A DNA stretch of 64,000 nucleotides from Anaerolineales bacterium (GTDB lineage Bacteria; Chloroflexota; Anaerolineae; 4572-78; J111), in contig JACKAU010000005.1 of assembly GCA_020634855.1 (NCBI GenBank), positions 434,001-498,000 on the forward strand, in the 5' to 3' direction. The position numbers and the translations under genes were made by a program. The notes beneath the pieces were generated by a model, which did not search any database, was not told the DNA's origin, and worked only from the letters and a program-made list of their open reading frames with translations. Shown piece by piece: positions 1 through 7,890 of this stretch (position 1 is the stretch's first letter; each line of letters starts with the position of its first letter).

Positions 1-396
1 GATAACGAGCACACCGAGATGGGCTGGGAGGTTTATCCGGAGGGCTTGTACAATCTACTCAACCGCCTCCATTTTGAGTATCGCCCGCCCAAAATCTATA
101 TCACCGAAAACGGAGCCAGCTACAGCGACGGCCCGAATGGCAACGGCCGTATTAATGATATCCGCCGCCTAAACTATTTCAACAGCCATCTTAAGGCCGC
201 CCACCGCGCCATCCAAAACGGCGTCCCTCTAGCCGGTTACTTTGCCTGGTCGCTGATGGACAACTTTGAGTGGGCTAAAGGTTACTTACAGCGCTTCGGC
301 TTGGTTTGGGTTGACTATGATACCCTGGAACGCACTCCCAAAGACAGCGCGCTGTGGTTTAAAGAGGTGATTGAAAAAAATGGAATTGAAGGGTAG
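1..396 (+). CDS. Beta-glucosidase, glycoside hydrolase family 1 (3' part only)
   Basis: This is the C-terminal 131 residues of a GH1 enzyme; the reading frame is open to the first base, so the 5' part lies outside the window. The fragment carries the GH1 nucleophile motif YITENG (the Glu is the catalytic nucleophile in this family) and the later conserved block GYFAWSLMDNFEWAKGY, which binds the sugar in the -1 site. GH1 enzymes hydrolyse beta-linked glucosides or galactosides, usually in the cytoplasm after oligosaccharide import; the exact substrate cannot be told. The ORF ends at a TAG that sits at the start of a GGAT-type simple repeat. The next gene is convergent. Confidence 0.93.
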   Translation, partial: DNEHTEMGWEVYPEGLYNLLNRLHFEYRPPKIYITENGASYSDGPNGNGRINDIRRLNYFNSHLKAAHRAIQNGVPLAGYFAWSLMDNFEWAKGYLQRFGLVWVDYDTLERTPKDSALWFKEVIEKNGIEG

Positions 397-512
397 GATG
401 GATGGATAGGTGGTTGGTGGGTTGGATAGTTTGATAGTTAAAACAGCTTCTCAGTAGAGATGGAAACCACCAACCAACCAACCATCCATCCATCCATCCA
501 TCCATCCAACTA
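397..512. repeat. ATCC/GGAT and CCAA/TTGG simple repeats forming an inverted repeat
   Basis: The gap between two convergent genes holds GGATGGAT/TGGTTGG runs on its left side (about 398-430) and the complementary CCAACCAACC/ATCCATCC runs on its right (about 470-512). The two halves can pair into a long imperfect hairpin that could end transcription from both sides. The repeats touch both stop codons: the TAG of the GH1 gene is inside GGGTAGGATGG and the stop of the kinase gene is inside TGGTTAGTTGGATGG. Confidence 0.75.
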
Positions 513-1865
513 ACCATCCAACCAAATCGAAAAGGTCGTTCCCTCGCCAACCTGACTTGCAGCGGTGATCGTCCCGCCGTGGGCCTCGACAATCGATTTG
601 GCGATGGCTAACCCCAGCCCGGACTCGCCGCTGTCCTGCTGGCGCGCCTCGTCGGCCCGGTAAAAGCGGTCGAAGATATGCGGCAGTTGATCCGGCTCAA
701 TGCCACTGCCGCTATCTTGCACGTTGAGAATAACCGCCCCATTTTGGGCGTCCGCCGTAAGGGTGATTTGCCCTCCGGCCGGCGTATATCGTAAGGCGTT
801 GCTGACCAAATTCCCCAAAACACGGCTCATCCGCTCTGGGTCAACCGTAATGAGCGGTAACGCTGGCCCATCGATTACCCCTAGACGCACCTGTTTTTGT
901 TTGGCCTGATGTTGAAATGCTGCGGCGGTATCGGCCAGCAACGTGCGTGGCTCGATGGGGACGCGATTCAGCGGTAAAGCGTTGGCATCGGCCAGCGACA
1001 GTATGCGTAAATCTTCGACCAACTGCTGCAAGTAGCCCATCTCGCGGTGCATCGTTTCAAAAATAGCCGACTTGGGCGACAGCACCCCGTCGCGCAGCCC
1101 TTCCGTATAACCGGCGATCACCGCCAACGGGCTGCGTAAATCGTGGGCGATGTCAGCCGTCATCTGCTGCCGCAGCCGGTTGCTCTCCGATAAATCGGCG
1201 CTCATCTGATTAAATGCAGCCGCTAAACGGCCTAGCTCGTCCTTTGAACGAACCGGCACCCGCTGGTCGAGCTGGCCTCTATTCATGGCCTGTGTGGCCT
1301 CGGTCAACTCGTGTAGAGGTCGAGTCAGGGTACGGGCCAGAATAATCGCCAGTAGCAGGGCCAGAGCCATCGCGCTCAAGGCGGCAATGAGGATCGCATT
1401 GTTGATCCGGGCTACATACTGCGCTTCCGCCGGATTACGCGGCGCAACCGACGGATCAAGAATAGTGCCAACACGCTGACCGGCCACTTCAACCGCTGTC
1501 CCTCGCGACAACTCGCCATCGGTTACATAATCGCCGCGATGATGCTCCGGGTTAGGCACAACAACCTGACCATTGGTATCGACCAAAGCAAAAGGGATGG
1601 GACTGTTTGGGCGCGGCGGCGGTGGATTGTCGCCTGGTTGCGGCGGCAGCCCCAGTCGCATCTGGTCGGCCACCCCGGTCCATGAGCCGGCCGTCAAATA
1701 GTAATCGGTGGCTCGCGCTAAAAAGGCGTCGCGATCCTGCTCCAACCGGAATCGATCAAACTCCGTACTGGTCGTTCGCCCGGCCAAAAAAGCCACCAAC
1801 GCCGTCCCCGCCAAGCTCACGACCAGAAACGCAAAGATTAATTTGAGTGTCAGAGAATACCGCAT
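510..1865 (-). CDS. Two-component sensor histidine kinase (HAMP, HisKA, HATPase)
   Basis: Membrane sensor kinase of 451 residues. Transmembrane segments lie at about 7-28 and 156-178 and flank an extracytoplasmic sensor region of about 125 residues with a Pro-rich stretch (about 80-90). A HAMP linker follows, then the dimerisation/phosphoacceptor helix with His241 in IAHDLRSPL, and the ATP-binding domain with the N box (NLVSNALRYTP), the G1 box (DSGSGIEPDQ) and the G2 box (GLGLAIAKSIVEAHGG). It would phosphorylate the response regulator encoded 73 bases upstream on the same strand (1939-2646). The signal is unknown. The last codons run into an ATCC-type repeat that supplies the stop codon. 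Confidence 0.95.
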   Translation of the reverse strand: MRYSLTLKLIFAFLVVSLAGTALVAFLAGRTTSTEFDRFRLEQDRDAFLARATDYYLTAGSWTGVADQMRLGLPPQPGDNPPPPRPNSPIPFALVDTNGQVVVPNPEHHRGDYVTDGELSRGTAVEVAGQRVGTILDPSVAPRNPAEAQYVARINNAILIAALSAMALALLLAIILARTLTRPLHELTEATQAMNRGQLDQRVPVRSKDELGRLAAAFNQMSADLSESNRLRQQMTADIAHDLRSPLAVIAGYTEGLRDGVLSPKSAIFETMHREMGYLQQLVEDLRILSLADANALPLNRVPIEPRTLLADTAAAFQHQAKQKQVRLGVIDGPALPLITVDPERMSRVLGNLVSNALRYTPAGGQITLTADAQNGAVILNVQDSGSGIEPDQLPHIFDRFYRADEARQQDSGESGLGLAIAKSIVEAHGGTITAASQVGEGTTFSIWLDG

Positions 1866-1932
1866 AGGTCAATCTCTCTAGCGATAGAGAATTGGAGATA
1901 AGGAGATGGGGAGATTAAACCGATCCTTTCTC

Positions 1933-1960
1933 CACTCTTCATTCTTCATTCTTCATTCTT
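1933..1960. repeat. Heptanucleotide tandem repeat (ATTCTTC)n
   Basis: About three and a half copies of the seven-base unit ATTCTTC stand between the sensor kinase and response regulator genes. On the minus strand the repeat is read as the last residues (MKNEE) and the stop codon of the response regulator, so the repeat has replaced the original 3' end of that gene. Confidence 0.7.
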
Positions 1961-2646
1961 ACTTGTTCGGCGCTGAACCGATACCCGACGCCAAACACCG
2001 TTTCGATATAGCGAGGCTGGCTCGGCTCCGGCTCGATCTTGGTGCGTAGGTTGCGAATGTGAACATCGATCGTGCGCTCGACACCGTCAAAGCTGGTGCC
2101 TTGTAGCCGGTCAAGCAATTCACCCCGAGAAAAGGCGCGACCCGGCCAGGCCATCAACGTTGCCAGCAGATCGAACTCAGAGGGTGTCAGGTCAACCGAC
2201 TTCCCTTCGAGCCGCACTAAGCGGCTGGCTTTATCAAGGCTGAGGCCGTGGGCTTCCAACACTTCTGACGGCTGCGCCTGCTTTTCCGCTCGGCGCAGCA
2301 CCGCCCGAATACGAGCCACCAACTCGCGCATGCTGAAGGGTTTGGTGATGTAGTCGTCGGCGCCCAACTCCAACCCCAACACCTTATCCGACTCTTCGAG
2401 TTTGGCGGTCAGCAGGATGATGGGTGTGTCGCGCTCTTGCTTGTGCTTTTGCATAAATTCATAGCCGCCCATCTCCGGCATCATAATATCGAGCAGAATC
2501 AAATCGGGCTTTTCCTGGCGAGCGACAAAAAGGGCGGTGCGCCCGTTATCGGCGATGACCACCTGGTAGCCCTCGGCTGTCAGGTATTCCTGAACCATCG
2601 TCCGCAAGCTGGCTTTGTCATCGACCACAAGAATTGTTTTCGGCAT
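1939..2646 (-). CDS. OmpR/PhoB-family response regulator
   Basis: A 235-residue transcription factor. The receiver domain (about 1-120) has the acidic pair Asp9/Asp10, phosphoacceptor Asp53 (LLDIMMPEMGG), Thr80 and Lys102 (ITKPF). The winged-helix DNA-binding domain (about 135-230) has the typical LTPSEFDLLATL, RTIDVHIRNLRTKIE and VFGVGYRF blocks. It is the partner of the kinase encoded just downstream and probably co-transcribed with it. The family's usual end is near GYRFS; here AEQVRMKNEE is added, and the last five residues come from a heptanucleotide repeat. The start is ATG at 2646. Confidence 0.95.
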   Translation of the reverse strand: MPKTILVVDDKASLRTMVQEYLTAEGYQVVIADNGRTALFVARQEKPDLILLDIMMPEMGGYEFMQKHKQERDTPIILLTAKLEESDKVLGLELGADDYITKPFSMRELVARIRAVLRRAEKQAQPSEVLEAHGLSLDKASRLVRLEGKSVDLTPSEFDLLATLMAWPGRAFSRGELLDRLQGTSFDGVERTIDVHIRNLRTKIEPEPSQPRYIETVFGVGYRFSAEQVRMKNEE

Positions 2647-2780
2647 AAGTCTGTTCCTGATAGGATTGTTGTAAACTCCGTTTACAATTAATCATTAATT
2701 ATTCACAATTCGCAATTTTTTCCAAACAACCTCCATCTGAAGGCTGCCCGGCGTAAATACAAAGCTCGAATCTCTACCTC

Positions 2781-4040
2781 CTAATTCCCCCCTCGTCCCG
2801 GCGGCGGACCGAGTGCAGCCCGGAGATTGGCCTCACTGACGCCGAGTTGAGCGGCTGCGGCGGCGAGATCGGGCGGCGGCGGGCCGAGCGCGGCGCGTAA
2901 GTCGGCCTCGCTCACACCGAGTTGGGCCGCGACGGCGGCAAGATCCGGCCCTTGTCCCGGTTGGCCGGGCGGACCCGCTCCGGGTTGACCCCCACCGGCT
3001 GGTTGATTACCCTGCGTGGGCGCGTCGCGACCAGGACCGTTGCCACCGGGACCCGGAGCGACGGTCGCTTGGCCGCGATAGCAGCCCAAAAAATAGGGAA
3101 AGGTGTCGGTGGCGTAGTAGCGATAGCTGCCGTCGAGAGCGACCATGCCGTTGCATTGATCCAGGTCGCCGGAGCCGGCCACGTATTCGTGGGCTTCCCA
3201 GGCGTTTCTCACATCACTGGTACGCTGCCAACTGCTCTGGACTTCTTTGGTTTGGCTGCAGACGGTATCGACACAGATATAGGGCGCTAAGATCGGATAA
3301 CCATCAAAGGCATAGGCAATGACCAACGAGACATTGCCATCCATATCCTCAAAAAGACAGTCGGGCCGGGCGTGGAAATGGTAGTCGCCGCGCGGGCCGG
3401 TGTGGCCGTTGCAGTAATCGAGAATCTGATCGAGATAAGGATCGCCGTAATCCTGATTTGGGGCTTCATTGGGACCGTAGATGGGCAGCCCGTTGACGGC
3501 GACGGCGATTGGCCCGAGCAGCGGAATATCGGTAGGCGCGTCGGCCATGGTCGGGTGCAGCGGGAACTGCCAGCGAGATGATTGGCTCTGGAGCGCGTTG
3601 GGTGTGATCTGCACGAACTCAAAGTTGGGGATGCCGTTCGACTCGACGATGACGGTGTCCGATGTACAGGTGACGTTAAGCTGCGGCTGGATTGTGCCTT
3701 GGGTGTAGGTAGACACATCCAAGAAATGATCCGTCGGACAGTCAGTCTCCGTAGCCGCTGTCGTTTCCGCCGAGACTAGAGTAAATTGTGGGGTGGGTTG
3801 GGTGTCCATTTCCGCCGCTTCTTGCGGTGGTTCGACATCAACAGGTCGATTGATCTGCGCGGGTTGAATGTCTGTTTCCGCTAACGCCGGTTGTGGTTCG
3901 ACATTGGCCGGCTGGTTAGCCTGCGCGGCAGTATCCTGCGTCGCTATCGGCGGCAGGCGTGATAACTTGATCGATTTGCTGCAACCGGAAACGATGAGAA
4001 CGACGAGTATAGATATCAGGAAAATCTTGGGGCGGGTCAT
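2781..4040 (-). CDS. YHYH-domain lipoprotein with C-terminal duplicated motif
   Basis: Exported lipoprotein of 419 residues. The N-terminus is a type II signal peptide with a lipobox ending VSGC (Cys20). A Gln/Pro/Ala-rich linker (about 25-95) follows. The central region has the hallmarks of the YHYH domain: GLPIYGPNEAP, then a DYCNGH motif and DYHFHARPDC, in which YHYH is degenerate to YHFH. The C-terminus is Gly/Pro-rich and ends with two copies of a motif of the type LAAxAAQLGVSEAxLRAALG spaced by Pro runs. The family's biochemical role is not established. The gene is 30 bases downstream of the 4071-4895 gene on the same strand, so the two are probably co-transcribed. Confidence 0.8.
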   Translation of the reverse strand: MTRPKIFLISILVVLIVSGCSKSIKLSRLPPIATQDTAAQANQPANVEPQPALAETDIQPAQINRPVDVEPPQEAAEMDTQPTPQFTLVSAETTAATETDCPTDHFLDVSTYTQGTIQPQLNVTCTSDTVIVESNGIPNFEFVQITPNALQSQSSRWQFPLHPTMADAPTDIPLLGPIAVAVNGLPIYGPNEAPNQDYGDPYLDQILDYCNGHTGPRGDYHFHARPDCLFEDMDGNVSLVIAYAFDGYPILAPYICVDTVCSQTKEVQSSWQRTSDVRNAWEAHEYVAGSGDLDQCNGMVALDGSYRYYATDTFPYFLGCYRGQATVAPGPGGNGPGRDAPTQGNQPAGGGQPGAGPPGQPGQGPDLAAVAAQLGVSEADLRAALGPPPPDLAAAAAQLGVSEANLRAALGPPPGRGGN

Positions 4041-4070
4041 GGCGTCTTGTCCTTTCGGGTAAATGAATGA

Positions 4071-4895
4071 TTACAAAGTTCTAGCTTGGATAATAACGTC
4101 GGTATTTTGGATCAGCGACCGCAGCACCGTTTTGGCTTGCTCGATGTCAGGCATGGTTTCAAAATCGACCCCGTCGAAGAGCGTCTCTAAATCACGTCGA
4201 ACCGTGATTTGTAAGGCCACATTGTCGCGTTGCAGCGTGTTGAGCGGCTCTGAGGACAGGGTCATTAGTTCCGCCACCTCGCCCCAGGCCAAATTGGTTT
4301 GGATTGTAAACGGTACGGAGGTTGACGTACCCGGCGCGAGATAGTCGCCTTCGAGCCAAAGCGTCATACCGAGCATCTCGACTTCGTGCGGCGAATGCCG
4401 GGCGGTCTCGATGCCGGGCGCGACCAGATAGTGCAGTTGGCAGTAGTTGGGAGCCGTCACCAATACCGTTTCGACCGTTTGAGTCACCGGCTCGGTTAGC
4501 GACTCGACCCAGGGCGCGGTGATCCGTGAGGTGTCGTGAGCGCCGTTGTGGCCGGCGTAGGCCGGTTGGGCTGCTAGGGTCTGACGCAGCCGATCGGCGA
4601 TACTTTCGCCGGTCGCATCGCTGCCGGTGCATTCGATCAATTCCAGACTGCGGTTGACCAGATAGCCGCGCTGCACGTGAATTTGATAGCCCCGGTCGTT
4701 GGTGACAAACCAGCCGCCGCTGGTTAGCACCGCATCGCCCCAATCCCAGTCGAGTTCGTAAGTGATGGTGCTAAAGTTGGTTGGGGGCGCTGTGTCGAGT
4801 TCGGTCTGCGATGGGGGAATGAGAGAAACGATCATCGTTAGTAGAGTTATGCTGCTTAGGAGTAGAGCAAGTTTGGTGAATTTTTTCAGGATCAT
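4071..4895 (-). CDS. Exported protein of unknown function
   Basis: A 274-residue protein with an N-terminal hydrophobic segment (about 8-27) that could be a signal peptide or anchor. I do not recognise a family with certainty. The mature part starts with a beta-strand-rich segment (ITYELDWDWGDAVL, then a ND-GY-hydrophobic pattern) and contains two cysteines (in ELIECTG and NYCQLHYLV) that could form a disulfide or bind metal. It lies directly upstream of the YHYH lipoprotein gene on the same strand, which suggests a shared envelope function. The start is ATG at 4895. Confidence 0.7.
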   Translation of the reverse strand: MILKKFTKLALLLSSITLLTMIVSLIPPSQTELDTAPPTNFSTITYELDWDWGDAVLTSGGWFVTNDRGYQIHVQRGYLVNRSLELIECTGSDATGESIADRLRQTLAAQPAYAGHNGAHDTSRITAPWVESLTEPVTQTVETVLVTAPNYCQLHYLVAPGIETARHSPHEVEMLGMTLWLEGDYLAPGTSTSVPFTIQTNLAWGEVAELMTLSSEPLNTLQRDNVALQITVRRDLETLFDGVDFETMPDIEQAKTVLRSLIQNTDVIIQARTL

Positions 4896-4920
4896 CAGGT
4901 ATCACTTTCAGGTGGGAGGC

Positions 4921-4952
4921 TGGAGATTAGGAGAATTATCTCCTAATCTCCA
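4921..4952. terminator. Perfect 14-bp inverted repeat, probable hairpin
   Basis: TGGAGATTAGGAGA (4921-4934) and TCTCCTAATCTCCA (4939-4952) are exact reverse complements with a 4-base loop. The hairpin is between the 3' end of the DUF5666-like gene and the start of the 4071-4895 gene. On the minus strand no U-run follows directly, so termination is uncertain; the arm is itself a short tandem repeat (GGAGATTA type). Confidence 0.5.
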
Positions 4953-5000
4953 TTTTAGGGGGAGGGTGTTTTATTTACAACGTCTGTTTACCATTTTGGC

Positions 5001-5360
5001 TTATTGGTTGCGGTTAGGGCGCGGGCCGGACGGTGGGCCTTGGCCATCGTCGTTGGGAGGCGGACCTTGGCCGTCGTCATTAGGCGGTGGGCCTTGACCA
5101 TCATCCTGAGGCGGTGGGCCGTCTTGCGGGCCAGGGGCAATTAGCACCAGGTCTGCATCAAGCTCATCATCGTCCAGGTCGCCATAAGCATCGATGTGCG
5201 CACCTTCGGTTACGTCGTCCAGGCTGAGGGTTTCATCGCGGTTGCGGAAGACCGTGTCGTTGCTAACGTTGATGGTGATGGTGTCGTCGCGGTTTTCAAC
5301 GGTGATCGTATCGTCATCGACGTCAGTGACGCGGCCGCTGACGCGGTCGCCATCAGGCAT
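5001..5360 (-). CDS. DUF5666-like exported protein, C-terminal part (frameshifted from 5360-5719)
   Basis: This is the downstream part of what looks like one gene broken by a one-base deletion. It encodes a repeat unit with VSGRVTDVDDDTITVENRDD and INVSNDTVFRN, followed by an acidic segment (DLDDDELDADLVLI) and a Pro/Gly/Asp-rich tail built from repeats of GPPPNDDGQ. The unit is clearly homologous to the one encoded by 5360-5719 (VTEVGDDSLMIENRDGESITVNVSDDTV). Reading this frame upstream of the ATG at 5360 gives RNDDDEIDADHIAL, which matches the segment that should follow the first unit. The ATG used here is therefore probably internal and not a real start. Confidence 0.7.
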   Translation of the reverse strand: MPDGDRVSGRVTDVDDDTITVENRDDTITINVSNDTVFRNRDETLSLDDVTEGAHIDAYGDLDDDELDADLVLIAPGPQDGPPPQDDGQGPPPNDDGQGPPPNDDGQGPPSGPRPNRNQ

Positions 5361-5719
5361 CAGGGCGATATGGTCGGCGTCGATCTCATCGTCATCGTTG
5401 CGGGACCGCCAACTTGAACGGTATCGCCCTCGTCGATATCATTCAACGAGCCTTCCTCGCCGTTTTCGACGATGTAGATAACGGTGTCATCCGACACATT
5501 AACGGTAATCGACTCGCCGTCACGATTTTCAATCATCAGGCTATCATCACCTACCTCGGTGACTTCACCGCCACCCATCATTCCCCCATGAGGACCGCCG
5601 CCGCCGGGACCGCGTCCGGGGCCTTCGCCATTACCGGGCGCGGCGTAAGCGAAGGCCGCGCCACTCACAAATATCAAAGCCAATGCCAGGGCCATAATCC
5701 ATTTATTCAAACGTATCAT
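5360..5719 (-). CDS. DUF5666-like exported protein, N-terminal part with signal peptide
   Basis: This encodes a signal peptide (hydrophobic 8-25, ending AFAYA), a Gly/Pro-rich spacer and one copy of a beta-rich DUF5666-type unit. After VQVGG the frame changes and the ORF ends at PATMTMRSTPTISP, which is not domain-like. Adding one base in the GGG run at 5402-5404 (plus strand) would join this frame to the next one and give VQVGGPRNDDDEIDADHIAL, restoring a two-unit protein of about 240 residues. It is either a sequencing/assembly error in a homopolymer or a true inactivating mutation. The neighbours are exported proteins and a two-component system. Confidence 0.7.
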   Translation of the reverse strand: MIRLNKWIMALALALIFVSGAAFAYAAPGNGEGPGRGPGGGGPHGGMMGGGEVTEVGDDSLMIENRDGESITVNVSDDTVIYIVENGEEGSLNDIDEGDTVQVGGPATMTMRSTPTISP

Positions 5720-5839
5720 TTTTCGGTTTTACCTCCAAGAACTAAGTGATTGGGTTTGTTTGAACTTAGTCAGGAGTCTATCGAAAAAATGTTCAGAAGT
5801 TGTTCAGATGTCTTTTGGATTTGGTTTAGAAGCAGGCAG

Positions 5840-7357
5840 TTATGGCCGCTCGGCCCAACGGGCGACGTTTTTCAGCACGACCTCCGGTTTTTCAAAGCTC
5901 TCGACCAGTAACTTGTGGTAGAAGCACTCTTCGGCGGAGCGCAGCCGGGTGTGCGGGTAATGGGCGCGATAGGCTTCGACGTCGATTCCGGCGGCGGCAG
6001 TTTTGATCAGCGGGTCCAGCAGATCGACCGTGCCGCTGCCCTCATCGAACTGCTCTTTATCGCGCCAGACGATGTCGGCCGGCAGTAAATCTTCCACGGC
6101 TTTCCGCAAAATCCACTTTTCGATGGGCCGGCCGGTGTCGGTGCGCTTCAGCTTTAGCTCCGGCGGGATGGTCTGGGCCATATCGATCATGGCCACATCG
6201 AGGAACGGCACCCGCCCTTCCAATCCGTGAGCCATCGTCAGGCGATCAACCCGCTGCAGGTTGATGTTGTGCAAACACGTCACCGAACGGCGCAGCTCGC
6301 GATGCAAAGCGGCGTTATCGTGAATATCCTTATAATAGGTGTAGCCGGCAAACAGCTCGTCCGCGCCCTCGCCGGTGAGGATGACCTTGACCTCCTGCGC
6401 AGCCAAACGCGAGCAGAAGTAGCAGGGGATAGCGCTGCGCACCAAATCCTGATCGAACGACTCCAGATGGTAAATCACCTCCGACAGCTTGTCCAGCACC
6501 TCTTGCGGGGTGTAAAGATACTCGTGATGGATCGAGCCGATGTGGCGGGCCACCCGGCGGGCCGCCAGAATATCGCGTGAGCCGTCGATACCGACGGAGA
6601 AGGTATGCAGTTCGGCCATCTGCCGGCGGGCAATGGCAGCGATGATGCTGCTATCCAACCCGCCGGAGAGAAACGCGCCCAGCGGCACATCGCTCATCAG
6701 CCGTTTGATGACCGCTCGCTCCAAGGTTTGGCGCACGTTGCGAATGTGGTCGGCCAGGGGCAGGCGACGCGGCAGGTTGTATGGCACGGTGTAATAGGTG
6801 TGGAAGCCGGTTTGGGAGTGGTAATAACTGCCGGGCGCAAACTCGCGCACGCCATCGACCCAGGGGGCGAGGGCCTTCAACTCCGAGGCGAAGTAGAGGG
6901 TTTCATCGGGCCGGCCTTCATTCTTGAGGCCGTAGTAGAGCGGCTTGATGCCGATGGGGTCGCGGGCCAGGAACAGGTCGTCGTGTTCGGCGATAGCGAA
7001 GGCAAACATGCCATCAAGCTGCCGGGCCGCGCCGAAGCCTTGCTCCTCAAACAAGTGCAAGATCGTTTCGCTGTCGCTGGTGGTGGCGAAGTTGTGCTCG
7101 CTGCGGAGCTGCTGCCGGAGGGCCGCGTGATTGTAAATCTCCCCGTTGGCAACAATGGTCGCCGCGCCGTCTTCGCTGTAGAGCGGCTGTCGCCCGCCCA
7201 GCGGGTCCATAATCGACAGCCGGACATGACCGAGAACGCCACGACCGGGTCGCATAAAGGTCCCGCTCCCATCCGGCCCGCGATGGACCTGGCGGGTCAT
7301 CATCGCCTGTATCAACGGTTCATCGACCTGCTGCCAAATGCCTGCAATTCCACACAT
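5840..7357 (-). CDS. asnB: Asparagine synthase, glutamine-hydrolysing
   Basis: A 505-residue class II amidotransferase that makes asparagine from aspartate, ATP and glutamine in the cytoplasm. The start MCGIAGIW places the catalytic nucleophile at Cys2 after Met removal. The glutaminase domain (about 1-190) has RGPDGSG and NGEIYNH; the synthetase domain has the ATP pyrophosphatase P-loop FLSGGLDSS and the downstream LTGEGADELFAGY block. The length fits the AsnB type of about 500-550 residues. It is a single-gene unit, separated on both sides by more than 100 bases. Confidence 0.95.
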   Translation of the reverse strand: MCGIAGIWQQVDEPLIQAMMTRQVHRGPDGSGTFMRPGRGVLGHVRLSIMDPLGGRQPLYSEDGAATIVANGEIYNHAALRQQLRSEHNFATTSDSETILHLFEEQGFGAARQLDGMFAFAIAEHDDLFLARDPIGIKPLYYGLKNEGRPDETLYFASELKALAPWVDGVREFAPGSYYHSQTGFHTYYTVPYNLPRRLPLADHIRNVRQTLERAVIKRLMSDVPLGAFLSGGLDSSIIAAIARRQMAELHTFSVGIDGSRDILAARRVARHIGSIHHEYLYTPQEVLDKLSEVIYHLESFDQDLVRSAIPCYFCSRLAAQEVKVILTGEGADELFAGYTYYKDIHDNAALHRELRRSVTCLHNINLQRVDRLTMAHGLEGRVPFLDVAMIDMAQTIPPELKLKRTDTGRPIEKWILRKAVEDLLPADIVWRDKEQFDEGSGTVDLLDPLIKTAAAGIDVEAYRAHYPHTRLRSAEECFYHKLLVESFEKPEVVLKNVARWAERP

Positions 7358-7890
7358 TAGGTTTCTCCTGGGGGCTACTCAATGTCATTAAAATTAACGA
7401 CCACGTTACTGGTGTTTTAGGATAGTAATGCGAAGTGCGTAGTGCGCATCATATTTCCTTCATCATTACGCTGTTTATGCAGTAAATTTGCGTCACCCGC
7501 GAAAATGATGGGATACGGATCATACGGATCGAACCAATTTTCACTGATCGAGATAGGGTTTTATCTGTGTTGATCCGTTTGATCCGTCTAATCTGTGTTC
7601 TATAGTGGGTTGTGGCTTCGCGATGTTATGCATTACACACTTATCAATAGTCAACACCTCAGACAAATGAAGGGGTCTTAATTCCACGACATTTTGTTCA
7701 GTAAAGCCTAATAGCGTAACACAGATTGGTTAAAGTGCAAGCAAAGTCGAGGAAATACAACAATGGATTGGTCCAGTTTTCGCTATTTGGTCGAGAAAAC
7801 GGACAATGGGGCTGCCGGGGTGATAAGGCAGGTTATGCGGGCATAGCGACCTTGGCGGGTGGGGTCGGTGTCGTTGCCGACCTGAGACGC
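7358..7890. other. Gene-free interval with an inverted repeat
   Basis: No convincing gene. The interval holds an imperfect inverted repeat at 7515-7587 (listed separately) and AT-rich sequence. A 94-codon plus-strand ORF (7726-8010) runs into the panE gene on the other strand and shows no recognisable protein features. Confidence 0.5.
7515..7587. repeat. Imperfect inverted repeat with GGATC-type arms
   Basis: The left arm ACGGATCATACGGATCGA (7515-7532) pairs with the right arm TGATCCGTTTGATCCGT (7571-7587) at nearly all positions across a 38-base spacer. Each arm also contains a direct repeat of ACGGATC. It has the look of a small non-coding palindromic element. Confidence 0.5.

Noticed and set aside
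6605..7360. 251-codon plus-strand ORF antisense to asnB
   Set aside because: asnB is a well-supported gene on the minus strand and the ORF is its mirror frame with no family features.
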